Made by a program: the position numbers and the translations under genes
The notes under the pieces: model-generated
The model's input: only the letters and a program-made list of their open reading frames with translations
Database searches by the model: none
Told to the model about the DNA's origin: nothing
Part shown: positions 7,934-16,115 of the stretch, piece by piece
How positions within the stretch are numbered: position 1 is the stretch's first letter
Layout: every line of letters begins with the position of its first letter
NCBI RefSeq assembly: GCF_013044135.1
Contig: NZ_JABEPP010000003.1
Span: forward strand, 310,001-374,000
Length of the DNA stretch: 64,000 nucleotides
Direction: 5' to 3'
Source: Enterovirga aerilata
GTDB taxonomy: Bacteria; Pseudomonadota; Alphaproteobacteria; Rhizobiales; Beijerinckiaceae

Positions 7934-9724
7934 ATGCTCGAGACCCTCGTGACCCTTCTCGCCGGTGCCGTGCTGCTGGTTCCGCTCACGCGGCGCGCCG
8001 GCTTCGGCTCCATCCTCGGCTATCTCGTGGCCGGCGCGGTGATCGGGCCGGCCGGGCTCCGGCTGGTGACGGATGTGGAAACGATCCGGCAGGTCTCGGA
8101 GCTCGGCATCGTCATGCTGCTCTTCCTCATCGGGCTGGAATTGCGGCCGCGCCGGCTGTGGGTGATGCGCCGCTCCGTCTTCGGCCTCGGGACCGCGCAG
8201 GTCGGGCTTTCGGCCGCGGCTCTGGCCCTTCCGCTCGCCCTAATCGGATTGTCCTGGACGAGCGCGATCGTGCTGGGCGCAGGGCTCGCTCTCTCCTCCA
8301 CGGCGATCGTGCTTCCCATGCTGGCCGAACGCGAGCTCCTGGGGCTCGCCTCGGGCCGCGACAGCTTCGCCGTCCTCCTTTTCCAGGACCTCGCCTTCAT
8401 CCCGCTGATCGCGCTCGTGCCGCTGCTCGCCGGCCAGAGCCTGCCGGATCACCTGCCCTGGCTCTCCGTCGCGAAGGCCGTGGCCGGGGTGGCGCTGATC
8501 CTGGTCGGCGGGAGCTTCCTCGTGCCGCAGCTCTTCCGCGTCATCGGCGGGGCGAGGACGCCGGAGGTCTTCACTGCAGCTTCGCTTCTCACCGTCGCCG
8601 GTGCGGGCGCGATCGCGCATGCGGTCGGGCTTTCCACCTCGCTCGGCGCATTCCTGGCCGGCGTGCTGCTGTCGGATTCGGAATACCGGCACGAGCTCGA
8701 GGCCGACATCAAGCCGTTCGAGGGGCTGCTGCTCGGCTTCTTCTTCATCTCGGTCGGCATGTCGGCGAATCTGGGCCTCGCGGTCGCGGAGCCCGGGCGC
8801 ATCCTCCTGGGCCTGATCGGGCTGATCGCCATCAAGGCGGCGGTCTGCTTCATGATCGGCCGCCTCTCGGGCCAGCCGGCCGCGACCTCCGTGCGGTTCG
8901 CGCTGGCGCTGCCCCAGGGCAGCGAGTTCAGCTTCGTCCTGTCCGGCGTGGCGGTCGCGGCGGGCGCGCTGAGCGAGGCGGCCGCGGACGAGGCCAATCT
9001 GGTGGCAGCCCTGTCCATGGCCGCGACGCCGCTCATCTTCGCGCTGTCCGAGCGGTTCGTGGTGCCGCGCCTGACCCGTCCGCCGGAGCCCGTCTACGAC
9101 GCCATGCGCGACGAGGGCGCGCCCGTCATCATCTGCGGCTTCGGGCGCATGGGACAGATCGTCGGCCGCGTGTTGCGCATGCGCGGCATCCCCTTCGTGG
9201 CGCTGGAGAAGGATTCCGAGCAGGTCGAGGTGCTCCGCCGCTTCGGCAGCAAGGTCTATTTCGGCGATCCGGCCCGGCCCGACCTGCTGCGCGCCGCCGG
9301 CGCAGCGAACTCGCGTCTGCTCGTGAACTGCCTGGCCGATATCGAGGAGAACCTCGCGTTGGTCGATGCGGTCCAGCGCAATTTCCCGAACCTCCAGATC
9401 GTCAGCCGGGCGCGCAACCGGCGCCACGCCCATCTTCTCATCGACCGCGGCGTGAAGGTCTTCGTGCGCGAGACCTTCCATTCGAGCCTGCGCCTCACGG
9501 AGCACGCTCTGACTGCGCTTGGGGTGTCGCAGGCCGAGGCGCGACGCGCCGTCGAGATCTTCCGGCAGCACGACGAGCAGACCCTGATCGAGACGCACCC
9601 TTTCTACGACGACGAGCAGCAGGTGATCCAAAGCGCCAAGCAGGCCGCGGCCGAGCTCACGCGGATCTTCGAGGCGGACCAGGAGCGCGGGGCGGGTGCG
9701 AAGGCGGAGAGGAGTGCGGTCTAG
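7934..9724 (+). CDS. Kef-type cation:proton antiporter with TrkA-N domain
   Basis: 596 residues from the ATG at 7934 (MLETLVTLLAGAVLL). The first 390 residues form a string of about twelve hydrophobic segments of the CPA2 exchanger fold, with GSILGYLVAGAVIGP, LFLIGLELRP and FFFISVGM as family landmarks. A cytosolic Rossmann domain follows from about residue 395 (VIICGFGRMGQIVG), the RCK/TrkA-N module of KefB/KefC that binds nucleotide and gates the exchanger. It probably exchanges potassium for protons at the inner membrane. The last 60 residues are charged. It diverges from the MBL-fold gene and is followed by the first long repeat. Choice between KefB and KefC cannot be made from sequence alone. 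Confidence 0.9.
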   Translation: MLETLVTLLAGAVLLVPLTRRAGFGSILGYLVAGAVIGPAGLRLVTDVETIRQVSELGIVMLLFLIGLELRPRRLWVMRRSVFGLGTAQVGLSAAALALPLALIGLSWTSAIVLGAGLALSSTAIVLPMLAERELLGLASGRDSFAVLLFQDLAFIPLIALVPLLAGQSLPDHLPWLSVAKAVAGVALILVGGSFLVPQLFRVIGGARTPEVFTAASLLTVAGAGAIAHAVGLSTSLGAFLAGVLLSDSEYRHELEADIKPFEGLLLGFFFISVGMSANLGLAVAEPGRILLGLIGLIAIKAAVCFMIGRLSGQPAATSVRFALALPQGSEFSFVLSGVAVAAGALSEAAADEANLVAALSMAATPLIFALSERFVVPRLTRPPEPVYDAMRDEGAPVIICGFGRMGQIVGRVLRMRGIPFVALEKDSEQVEVLRRFGSKVYFGDPARPDLLRAAGAANSRLLVNCLADIEENLALVDAVQRNFPNLQIVSRARNRRHAHLLIDRGVKVFVRETFHSSLRLTEHALTALGVSQAEARRAVEIFRQHDEQTLIETHPFYDDEQQVIQSAKQAAAELTRIFEADQERGAGAKAERSAV

Positions 9725-9786
9725 TTTTCGATGGGAACGGGGGCGGGGGTGCTGTCGCGTGCCGCCGCTTCCCGGAATGACAGGCA

Positions 9787-10291
9787 GGCACGCGCCGTCC
9801 TTCCCCGGCCCGGGGTCTGGTGTCTCGGCGGTTCAAAGAGCTGAATTGGTCGAGGGGCGTGGGACGCCGAAACGCTCGATCAATTTTATAGAGGAGCCTT
9901 TCGGCGTCCCCGCGATGCCCGCCCCGTCATCCCCGGCGCCTGCGCAGCAGGCGGGAAGGGGATCCAGACGACAAGCACCGCGTCCGGGTTTCCCCGGCAC
10001 GGGCGGCGATTTTGGACCGGACCTGCCGCTCTTCCGCCCGCTCATCCGTTGCCGGACGAGAGAACACTAGCCATGCTGCACTGGCGCCCGGGCCGTATTA
10101 CCCGGAGGGCGGCGCTGGTCCGGCTCCCCGAGTGCGGGTTCGCGAAACCCGCCCGCAGGCGCCGCGTCAGCCGGCCTGGGCTCTCGCCCATTCCGGCCCA
10201 GTCAAGCTCTTCCGCTCTGTTGACGCCTCGCGAGAGCGCCCCTCGGCGAAGAGGACGAAGCCGATCTAGACTATATTCCTATGAATGTCAA
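9787..10291 (+). repeat. Long repeat LR, copy 1 (505 bp)
   Basis: This stretch recurs in the same orientation at 38872-39379. By eye the copies differ at only a handful of bases outside one internal segment. It holds a hairpin with 12-bp arms (GGGACGCCGAAA at 9861-9872 with its complement at 9899-9910) and a second hairpin around GCGGGTTCGCGAAACCCGC. It also contains an embedded half-unit of the palindromic family at 9926-9967 and a TATATT-containing right end. No transposase or convincing gene lies inside; the short frames starting near 10072 change between copies without a coding pattern. It fills the gap between the antiporter and the dehydratase. It may be a miniature mobile element or a structured RNA. 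Confidence 0.9.
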
Positions 10292-10308
10292 CCGGGGCGA
10301 GCCTCGTC

Positions 10309-12033
10309 CTAATGGATCTCCGGCTCGCCGATCCCGCCCGCGCCCTCCAGGAAGTCGAAATCGCAGCCCTCATGCGCCTGGCGGACATGCTTGGCGTAGA
10401 GCCGGTTGTAGCCGCGCGGATACTCGCCGCGAGGAGGCGTCCAGCTTTTGAGCCGCTCGGCGATCTCTTCGTCGGTCAGGTGCGCGTGCAGGCGGCGGCC
10501 GGCGACGTCGACCGTGACCATGTCGCCGTTCCGGAGCGCCGCGAGCGGACCGCCGATCGCGGCTTCCGGCGAGACGTGCAGGATGCAGGCGCCGTAGCTC
10601 GTCCCGGACATGCGCGCATCCGAGATGCGGACCATGTCGCGCACGCCCTGGGCGAGCAGCTTCTTCGGCAGCGGCAGCATGCCCCATTCCGGCATGCCCG
10701 GACCGCCGATCGGGCCGGCATTGCGAAAGACCATGACGTGATCGGGCGTGACGTCCAGATCCGGATCGTTCACGGCCGCCGACATCTCGTCGTAGCTGTC
10801 GAAGACGATCGCGGGGCCGGTATGCTGGAGGAGGCGCGGCTCCGCCGCGGGCGGCTTGATCACGCAGCCGTCGGGCGCGAGGTTGCCGTAGAGGATCGCC
10901 GTGCCGCCCGACGCCGCGAGGGGATTGTCGAGCGGACGGATGACGTCGTCGTCGTAGACTGCCGCCCCCGCGATGCCCGCGCCGAGCGTGCCCGACACGG
11001 TGCGGGCCTCCAGATGCAGCATGTCCTCGAGCCGCTTGAAGAGCGCGCGCGTGCCCCCGGCGATGTGGAAATCCTCCATCAGCCAGGCGCCGGACGGGCG
11101 GAGATTCGCGATCACCGGGACGCGGCCGGCGAAATCGTCGAAGTCGCGCAGGGTCACCTCGATTCCGGCGCGACGGCCGATCGCGACGAGGTGGATCATC
11201 GCGTTGGTCGACCCGGCGAGCGCGTTATGGACCACGAGCGCGTTCTCGACCGAGCGCCGGTCGATGATGTCGGACGGCTTCAGATCGTCCCAGATCATCT
11301 CGACGATGCGCCGGCCGCATTCCGTCGCCATCCGGGGATGGGCGGCGTCGGCGGCCGGGATGGAGGTCGCGCCGGGAAGCGTCAGCCCGAGCGCCTCGGC
11401 GATGATGGTCATGGTGGAGGCCGTGCCCATCGTCATGCAGGTGCCGGCCGAGCGGGCGATGCCGGCCTCCATGTCGTTCCATTGCTGGATCGTGATGGTG
11501 CCGGCTTCCTTCTCGGCCCAGTATTTCCAGACGTCCGAGCCGGAGCCGACGATCTGGCCGCCGAAATGGCCGCGCATCATCGGGCCGGCCGGCATGAAGA
11601 TCATCGGAAGGTCCATCGAGATCGCGCCCATGATGGTCGCGGGCGTGGTCTTGTCGCAGCCGCCCATCAGCACCGCCCCATCGACCGGGTGCTGGCGCAG
11701 GAGCTCCTCCACCTCGAGCGCGAGGAGGTTGCGGTAGAGCATCGTGGTCGGCTTCACGAAGCTTTCCGAGAGCGACAGTGCCGGAAGTTCCACCGGAAAG
11801 CCCCCGGCCTGCCACACGCCGCGCTTCACCTCCTCGACGCGCTGCTTGAAGTGCTGGTGGCACTGCTGCAGGTCGCTCCAGGTATTGATGATGGCGACGA
11901 CCGGCTTGCCCATGAAGTCGGCGGCCGAATAGCCCATCTGCAGCATGCGGGAGCGGTGGCCGAAGGAGCGCAGGTCCTGCGGCGCGAACCAGCGCTGGCT
12001 GCGCAGGTCCTCCACCGAGCGGCGGCGGGTCAT
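10309..12033 (-). CDS. IlvD/Edd-family sugar-acid dehydratase, probably L-arabinonate type
   Basis: 574 residues from the ATG at 12033; an earlier in-frame ATG at 12048 adds five residues. Dehydrates an aldonic acid to its 2-keto-3-deoxy form with an Fe-S cluster and Mg. The three cluster cysteines are in QQCHQH (C58), MGGCDKTTP (C126) and GTCMTMGTAS (C199), and RISDARMSGTSYG is the C-terminal signature. LRSQRWFAPQDLRSFGHRSRM at the start resembles L-arabinonate dehydratases more than IlvD. Its stop codon lies 17 bp from the long repeat. Upstream on the same strand are the catalase-like and RraA-like genes, which may belong to the same unit. D-fuconate or galactarate-type substrates remain possible. 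Confidence 0.85.
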   Translation of the reverse strand: MTRRRSVEDLRSQRWFAPQDLRSFGHRSRMLQMGYSAADFMGKPVVAIINTWSDLQQCHQHFKQRVEEVKRGVWQAGGFPVELPALSLSESFVKPTTMLYRNLLALEVEELLRQHPVDGAVLMGGCDKTTPATIMGAISMDLPMIFMPAGPMMRGHFGGQIVGSGSDVWKYWAEKEAGTITIQQWNDMEAGIARSAGTCMTMGTASTMTIIAEALGLTLPGATSIPAADAAHPRMATECGRRIVEMIWDDLKPSDIIDRRSVENALVVHNALAGSTNAMIHLVAIGRRAGIEVTLRDFDDFAGRVPVIANLRPSGAWLMEDFHIAGGTRALFKRLEDMLHLEARTVSGTLGAGIAGAAVYDDDVIRPLDNPLAASGGTAILYGNLAPDGCVIKPPAAEPRLLQHTGPAIVFDSYDEMSAAVNDPDLDVTPDHVMVFRNAGPIGGPGMPEWGMLPLPKKLLAQGVRDMVRISDARMSGTSYGACILHVSPEAAIGGPLAALRNGDMVTVDVAGRRLHAHLTDEEIAERLKSWTPPRGEYPRGYNRLYAKHVRQAHEGCDFDFLEGAGGIGEPEIH

Positions 12034-12139
12034 GCAGGCGTCTCCCATCGTCTTCGACTCGCCCGACTGGGGCGGCGAGGATTCGTGTGTTGCCGGACGG
12101 GTATGAGGTCCCGGCCGCGGCGTCCAGCGCCTCCGCGCG

Positions 12140-13234
12140 TCAGCCGCCGAGTTCGGCGATGCTGGCCGGCGTCCGGATCGGGCAGCCGTTATGCTCCGCC
12201 CGGAACCCGGAGGAGACCGGATAGCTTGCCCTCCGCGCCCGCATGATCGAGCCGAGCGGCCGGTGCGCGGCGAGGGCGTTCCAGGGGCTGAACGCCAGGC
12301 CGTCGTCCACGGAACGCGACCGCGCCTCGCTCCAGGCCTCCTGCCGCGGCACGGTTATCCGGGCGACGGGAACATACGGGCTCTCCTCCTCGGGCCAGAC
12401 CGCGCTCGCATCCTCGACCGGCATCGTCGTCTCGTTCCGGCGCAGCTGCGCGCGCAGCTCCCACACGGCCTCGTTCTCGGCGAAGAAGGCGACGACCGCC
12501 TCGCGCAGGCCGTTGGGCCTGCCGTTGACGTTCAGGGGTGCGCCCGTGAGGGCGCGGAGGTTCTCCGAGACCGGCGCGACCGCGACCTTGGCGACGTAGT
12601 CGCCCCAGCGTAACGGGACGGCGCTGTAGAACGTCTCGCCCAGGATATGCGTCTCCGGATGTCCGCCCAGCGCGACAAGCGTCGGGCTCCTGCCTCCGAG
12701 CGCCTCGACGACGCTCTCCGCGCCGCGCAGCACGGCGGAGAGCGCCTTCTTGAAGATCTGCGGCGTGTCGGTCGTCGCCGCGAGGAGCTTGAGGCCCGGC
12801 GCGAAGCTCTTGGCGTTCGGCGCGAAGAAGGCGGGGGAGTTCGCCAGCACGAAGTCCTGCGTCCCGCCCGCCGCCTCGGGCAGGAATTCGCCGGATACGC
12901 CGAGGATCTTCAGGCCGAGCCCGCGCGGCGTGGAAACGCTGTCGTCCAGGATGTCGCCCGGATTGGTGGACAGCCGGAGGACCGCCTCGTGCCGGCCGGG
13001 ACGGGCGAAGAGGCCCTGCGCCACGCTCCTATCGGTCCCGGCGAGTACCTCGAGCGTGCCGAACAGGAAGCCATGCGGCTTGGCATGAACGCCGCGGACC
13101 GCCCGGCCGTAATCCTTGAACGTGGTCTCCTGGATGGTGCGCAGGCTCGCGATGATGCTCTGGAAGGTCTTGTCCTCGTCGGGTGCCGGCGTCTCGAGGG
13201 CGGGATCGAACGGGAGGGGTGGGAGGAGGGGCAT
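12140..13234 (-). CDS. Catalase-family (SrpA-like) heme protein
   Basis: 364 residues, shorter than monofunctional catalases and typical of the catalase-like heme peroxidase group. RGVHAKPHGFLFG carries the distal histidine at about residue 50, RLSTNPGDILDDS and RGLGLKILGV follow, and QDFVLANSPAFFAPN is the conserved core. Near the C-terminus RPLGSIMRARRASY provides the Arg and Tyr expected for the proximal heme ligand. No signal peptide is seen, so it is probably cytosolic. Likely a peroxidase or organic-peroxide protein rather than a true catalase. It stands between the RraA-like gene (81 bp upstream) and the dehydratase (106 bp downstream) on the same strand. Confidence 0.85.
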   Translation of the reverse strand: MPLLPPLPFDPALETPAPDEDKTFQSIIASLRTIQETTFKDYGRAVRGVHAKPHGFLFGTLEVLAGTDRSVAQGLFARPGRHEAVLRLSTNPGDILDDSVSTPRGLGLKILGVSGEFLPEAAGGTQDFVLANSPAFFAPNAKSFAPGLKLLAATTDTPQIFKKALSAVLRGAESVVEALGGRSPTLVALGGHPETHILGETFYSAVPLRWGDYVAKVAVAPVSENLRALTGAPLNVNGRPNGLREAVVAFFAENEAVWELRAQLRRNETTMPVEDASAVWPEEESPYVPVARITVPRQEAWSEARSRSVDDGLAFSPWNALAAHRPLGSIMRARRASYPVSSGFRAEHNGCPIRTPASIAELGG

Positions 13235-13315
13235 CGCGGCTCCTGTCCGGGACGCGTTCTCCCGGCCGCCTGCTACTACATCCGATCCTGACGGTTCCGT
13301 CGAGTTGGACCAGTT

Positions 13316-14041
13316 TCAACGTCCGTGCGCCTTGCGCCAGGCGGCGAACTGGCCTGGCGTCTCCGGGTCGGTCGGCGGATAGAGGCCGAGGATGGACCGG
13401 CCACGCCTGACTTCCTCGGCGACGAAATCCTCGAAGGCGGTCATCTCGACGGCCTCGTCGGCGAGCTCCTCGGCCAGGTGGGCGGGCAGGACGACCACGC
13501 CTTCCGCGTCGCCCACGATCACGTCGCCCGGAAAGACCGGCGCCTCGCCGCAGCCGACCGGCACGTTGATGTCGATCGCCTGGAGCCGCGTCAGGTTGGT
13601 CGGCGGGGCAGGGCGGCGGTGATAGGCCGGGATGGCGAGGCCGGCGATCTCGGGCGAGTCGCGGAACCCGCCATCGGTCACGATCCCTGCGACGCCCCGC
13701 ACCATCAGCCGCGTCACAAGGATGCCGCCGGCCGAGGCGGCGCGCGGATCGCCGCGGCTGTCGATCACGAAGACGGCGCCGGGCGGGCATTCCTCGACCG
13801 CCTTGCGCTGCGGATGGGAACGGTCCTGGAAGACGGAGATCGGGTTCAGGTCCTCGCGGGCCGGCATGTAGCGGAGCGTGAAGGCCTCCCCGACCATCGG
13901 GCCCGCACCCGGGTTCAGCGGGTGGACGTCCTGCACGAACTGGCTGCGCAGCCCGCGCTTGAAGAGCGCCGTGGTGAGGGTCGCGACGGAAACGGTCCTC
14001 AGCTTGGCGCGCGTCGCCTCCGACAGCATGCGTTCCTCCAT
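13316..14041 (-). CDS. RraA-like family protein, possible aldolase of sugar-acid breakdown
   Basis: 241 residues from the ATG at 14041 (MEERMLSEATRAKLRTVS); upstream codons look non-coding. The RraA/HMG-aldolase fold is shown by GPMVGEAFTLRY, GGILVTRLMVRGVAGIVTDGGFRD and GDVIVGDAEGVVVLPAHLAEE. In that family the Arg-Asp of GGFRD helps bind substrate and metal. Members either inhibit RNase E or act as class II pyruvate aldolases. Here the neighbouring sugar-acid dehydratase favours an aldolase or a related lyase role, but that is inference. It is the first gene of the presumed RraA / catalase / dehydratase run and diverges from the toxin-antitoxin pair at 14175. Confidence 0.85.
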   Translation of the reverse strand: MEERMLSEATRAKLRTVSVATLTTALFKRGLRSQFVQDVHPLNPGAGPMVGEAFTLRYMPAREDLNPISVFQDRSHPQRKAVEECPPGAVFVIDSRGDPRAASAGGILVTRLMVRGVAGIVTDGGFRDSPEIAGLAIPAYHRRPAPPTNLTRLQAIDINVPVGCGEAPVFPGDVIVGDAEGVVVLPAHLAEELADEAVEMTAFEDFVAEEVRRGRSILGLYPPTDPETPGQFAAWRKAHGR

Positions 14042-14174
14042 CTGCAGCCGTCTGACGCGGCGATGCGCTGGAATAGCATGTCTCCTGCACCCGGCCATCC
14101 AGGACGCGACGGAGATGCGGCCCAGGCAGGGTGAGTGCTATATTCGACGGCAGCAGTGATGAGAGGCTGACGCC

Positions 14175-14438
14175 ATGGCCGACATCGATCGAGACGGACC
14201 GGTTGTGGTCTGCGACAGAGAGATCCTGGGCGGGCGACCGACCTTCCGGGGGACGAGGGTGCCGGTGGAGACCGTTTTCGATCACCTGATCGAAGGCGTG
14301 GGTCTCGATGAAATCATGCAGAATTTTCCGACGCTGGATCGGTGCGACGTTGAGATTGCCCTTCGTCAAGCGTGCGATCGGTTGAAAGCCTCTGCGCCCG
14401 AGGCCACGGTGGGATCGCCTCTTGCACGTGTTTCTTGA
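14175..14438 (+). CDS. DUF433-family antitoxin
   Basis: 87 residues containing the DUF433 signature: ILGGRPTFRGTRVPVETVFDHL in the first half, then GVGLDEIMQNFPTLDRCDVEIAL. These small winged-helix proteins normally sit directly before a DUF5615 PIN-like toxin gene and act as antitoxin and DNA-binding autorepressor. That is the case here: the last 17 bp overlap the toxin start at 14422. A TATATT-like -10 element lies near 14140, but no clear -35 partner is seen. The promoter region is shared with the divergent RraA-like gene. Confidence 0.85.
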   Translation: MADIDRDGPVVVCDREILGGRPTFRGTRVPVETVFDHLIEGVGLDEIMQNFPTLDRCDVEIALRQACDRLKASAPEATVGSPLARVS

Positions 14439-14856
14439 CGAGAACTTGCCCGAGAGCATCGCCAGGGATCTGACCGAGCACGCGGTTTCCTCCGTCGATC
14501 GGGAAGGGTGGAAGGGGACAAGGAACGGAACCTTGCTGGCCCTCGTGGAGCAACGCTTTGACGTGCTGGTCACGGCCGATTCCGGGCTGTCGTTTCAGAA
14601 CCGGCTCTTTGGACGTCGTCTCTCGGTCGTGGTTCTGCCGACCAACCTCTTCCCGATCCTTCGAGACAACCCGCTTCCGCTTCTCACGACTCTGACCGAA
14701 CTGGAGAGTGCGGAGCGTCGCCGGCCCTGCTTGGTCCGGGTCGGCTGGGACGGCCGGCGGTGGCGCAGGTGGCTGGACGAAGAAGCAGGGCTGGAGCATG
14801 AACTCGCGCCCGCACCCGCCTTCAAGCGACTGCGTCGATCGATACCGACACTATGA
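14422..14856 (+). CDS. DUF5615 PIN-like toxin with an extended C-terminus
   Basis: 144 residues from a TTG at 14422. HVFLDENLPESIARDL gives the first acidic residues of the PIN-like fold, DVLVTADSGLSFQNRL the second acidic pair, and LPTNLF the end of the core. Such proteins are presumed ribonucleases held in check by the DUF433 partner. The core normally ends after about 115 residues. Here a basic tail of about 30 residues (WDGRRWRRWLDEEAG onward) continues until a stop that overlaps the ATG of glycerate kinase in an ATGA junction. The tail may be an original feature or the result of fusion to upstream sequence of the kinase. Confidence 0.8.
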   Translation: MHVFLDENLPESIARDLTEHAVSSVDREGWKGTRNGTLLALVEQRFDVLVTADSGLSFQNRLFGRRLSVVVLPTNLFPILRDNPLPLLTTLTELESAERRRPCLVRVGWDGRRWRRWLDEEAGLEHELAPAPAFKRLRRSIPTL

Positions 14857-16115
14857 TTGCAGAGGCGCGGGACCTCCTCCGCACACTCTTCCACGCCGCG
14901 ATCGCCTCGGCGCAGCCGGCGCGGGTGATCGCGCGTCACCTGCCCGAGAAGCCGCGCGGCCGCACGCTCGTGATCGGGGCCGGCAAGGCCTCGGCCGAGA
15001 TGGCGTGCGCGCTGGAGCAGCATTGGCCCGGCGACCTGTCCGGCCTCGTCGTCACGCGCTACGGCCATGGGGCGCCGACGAGCTGGGTCGAGATCGTCGA
15101 GGCGTCCCACCCCGTGCCGGACGAGGCGGGCGAGCGCGCCGCCCGGCGAATGCTGGACCTGGTGCGCGGCCTCACCGCTGATGACCTCGTCATCTGCCTC
15201 ATCTCCGGGGGCGGCTCGGCCCTGCTGGCGCTGCCGGCCGAGGGCCTGACCCTGGGGGACAAGCAGGAGATCAACCGGGCGCTGCTGCGGTCCGGCGCGA
15301 ATATCGCCGAGATGAACATTGTCCGGCGGCATCTCTCGGCCATCAAGGGCGGGAGGCTTGCGGCCGCCTGCCATCCGGCTAAGGTCGTCACGCTCGCCAT
15401 CTCCGACGTGCCGGGCGACGATCCCGCCGTCATCGCCTCCGGGCCGACGGTCGCGGACCCGACCACCTGCGCCGACGCGCTCGCGGTCCTCACCCGCTAC
15501 GGTGTCGAGATCCCGGCTGTGGCGCGGGATATCCTGGAGAGCCGGCGCGGCGAGACCGTGAAGCCGGGCGATCCGCATCTTGCCGCCTCCGATTTCCGCC
15601 TGGTCGCGACGCCGCAGATGGCCCTCGAAGCCGCCGCCGCGGTGGCGGAGGAGGCGGGCATTCCGGCCCATATTCTCGGGGACGCCATCGAGGGCGAGGC
15701 GCGCGAGGTCGGGAAGGCGATGGCGGGCATCGCGCTGCAGGTCGCCCGGCATGGGCAGCCCTTTCCCAAGCCCTGCCTGCTGCTGTCGGGCGGCGAGACG
15801 ACCGTCACGATCCGGGGCGACGGACGGGGAGGGCGCAATGTCGAGTTCCTGCTCGGGCTCGGCCAGGCGCTCGCCGGGCATCCCGGCATCCACGCGCTCG
15901 CCGGCGACACCGACGGCGTGGACGGGGCCGAGGAGGTGGCCGGCGCCTATCTCGGCCCCGACTCGATCTCGCGTGCGCTGGAGAGGGGCGTCCGCATCGC
16001 CGACAGCCTCGCCCGCAACGACGGCCACGGCTTCTTCGAGGCTTTGGGCGACCAGGTGGTCACCGGGCCGACGCTGACCAATGTCAATGATTTCCGGGCG
16101 ATCCTCATCAAGTGA
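14853..16115 (+). CDS. ttuD: Glycerate 2-kinase / hydroxypyruvate reductase (MOFRL family)
   Basis: 420 residues, the usual size of the GckA/TtuD family. TLVIGAGKASAEMA opens the N-terminal Rossmann domain, LISGGGSALLALP is the nucleotide/substrate loop, and VVTLAISDVPGDDPAVIASGPTV precedes the C-terminal MOFRL domain with LSGGETTVTIRG and LAGDTDGVDGAEE. The enzyme phosphorylates D-glycerate to 2-phosphoglycerate; older annotation calls it hydroxypyruvate reductase. It joins C2/C3 acid or tartrate metabolism to glycolysis. Its ATG overlaps the stop of the toxin gene, so it may be co-expressed with the toxin-antitoxin pair. Its stop overlaps the end of the convergent LigD-polymerase gene by 8 bp. 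Confidence 0.92.
   Translation: MIAEARDLLRTLFHAAIASAQPARVIARHLPEKPRGRTLVIGAGKASAEMACALEQHWPGDLSGLVVTRYGHGAPTSWVEIVEASHPVPDEAGERAARRMLDLVRGLTADDLVICLISGGGSALLALPAEGLTLGDKQEINRALLRSGANIAEMNIVRRHLSAIKGGRLAAACHPAKVVTLAISDVPGDDPAVIASGPTVADPTTCADALAVLTRYGVEIPAVARDILESRRGETVKPGDPHLAASDFRLVATPQMALEAAAAVAEEAGIPAHILGDAIEGEAREVGKAMAGIALQVARHGQPFPKPCLLLSGGETTVTIRGDGRGGRNVEFLLGLGQALAGHPGIHALAGDTDGVDGAEEVAGAYLGPDSISRALERGVRIADSLARNDGHGFFEALGDQVVTGPTLTNVNDFRAILIK

Noticed and set aside
10072..10272. Small gene inside the long repeat
   Set aside because: The two copies differ by changes without a coding pattern, and the product is a string of Arg, Ser and Pro.
9787..10291. Insertion sequence
   Set aside because: No transposase frame, no terminal inverted repeats and no visible target duplication were found.
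10285..12246. Long plus-strand open frame of about 650 codons
   Set aside because: It is antisense to the dehydratase gene, rich in Arg, His and Asp in a way typical of GC-rich shadow frames, and has no family motifs.
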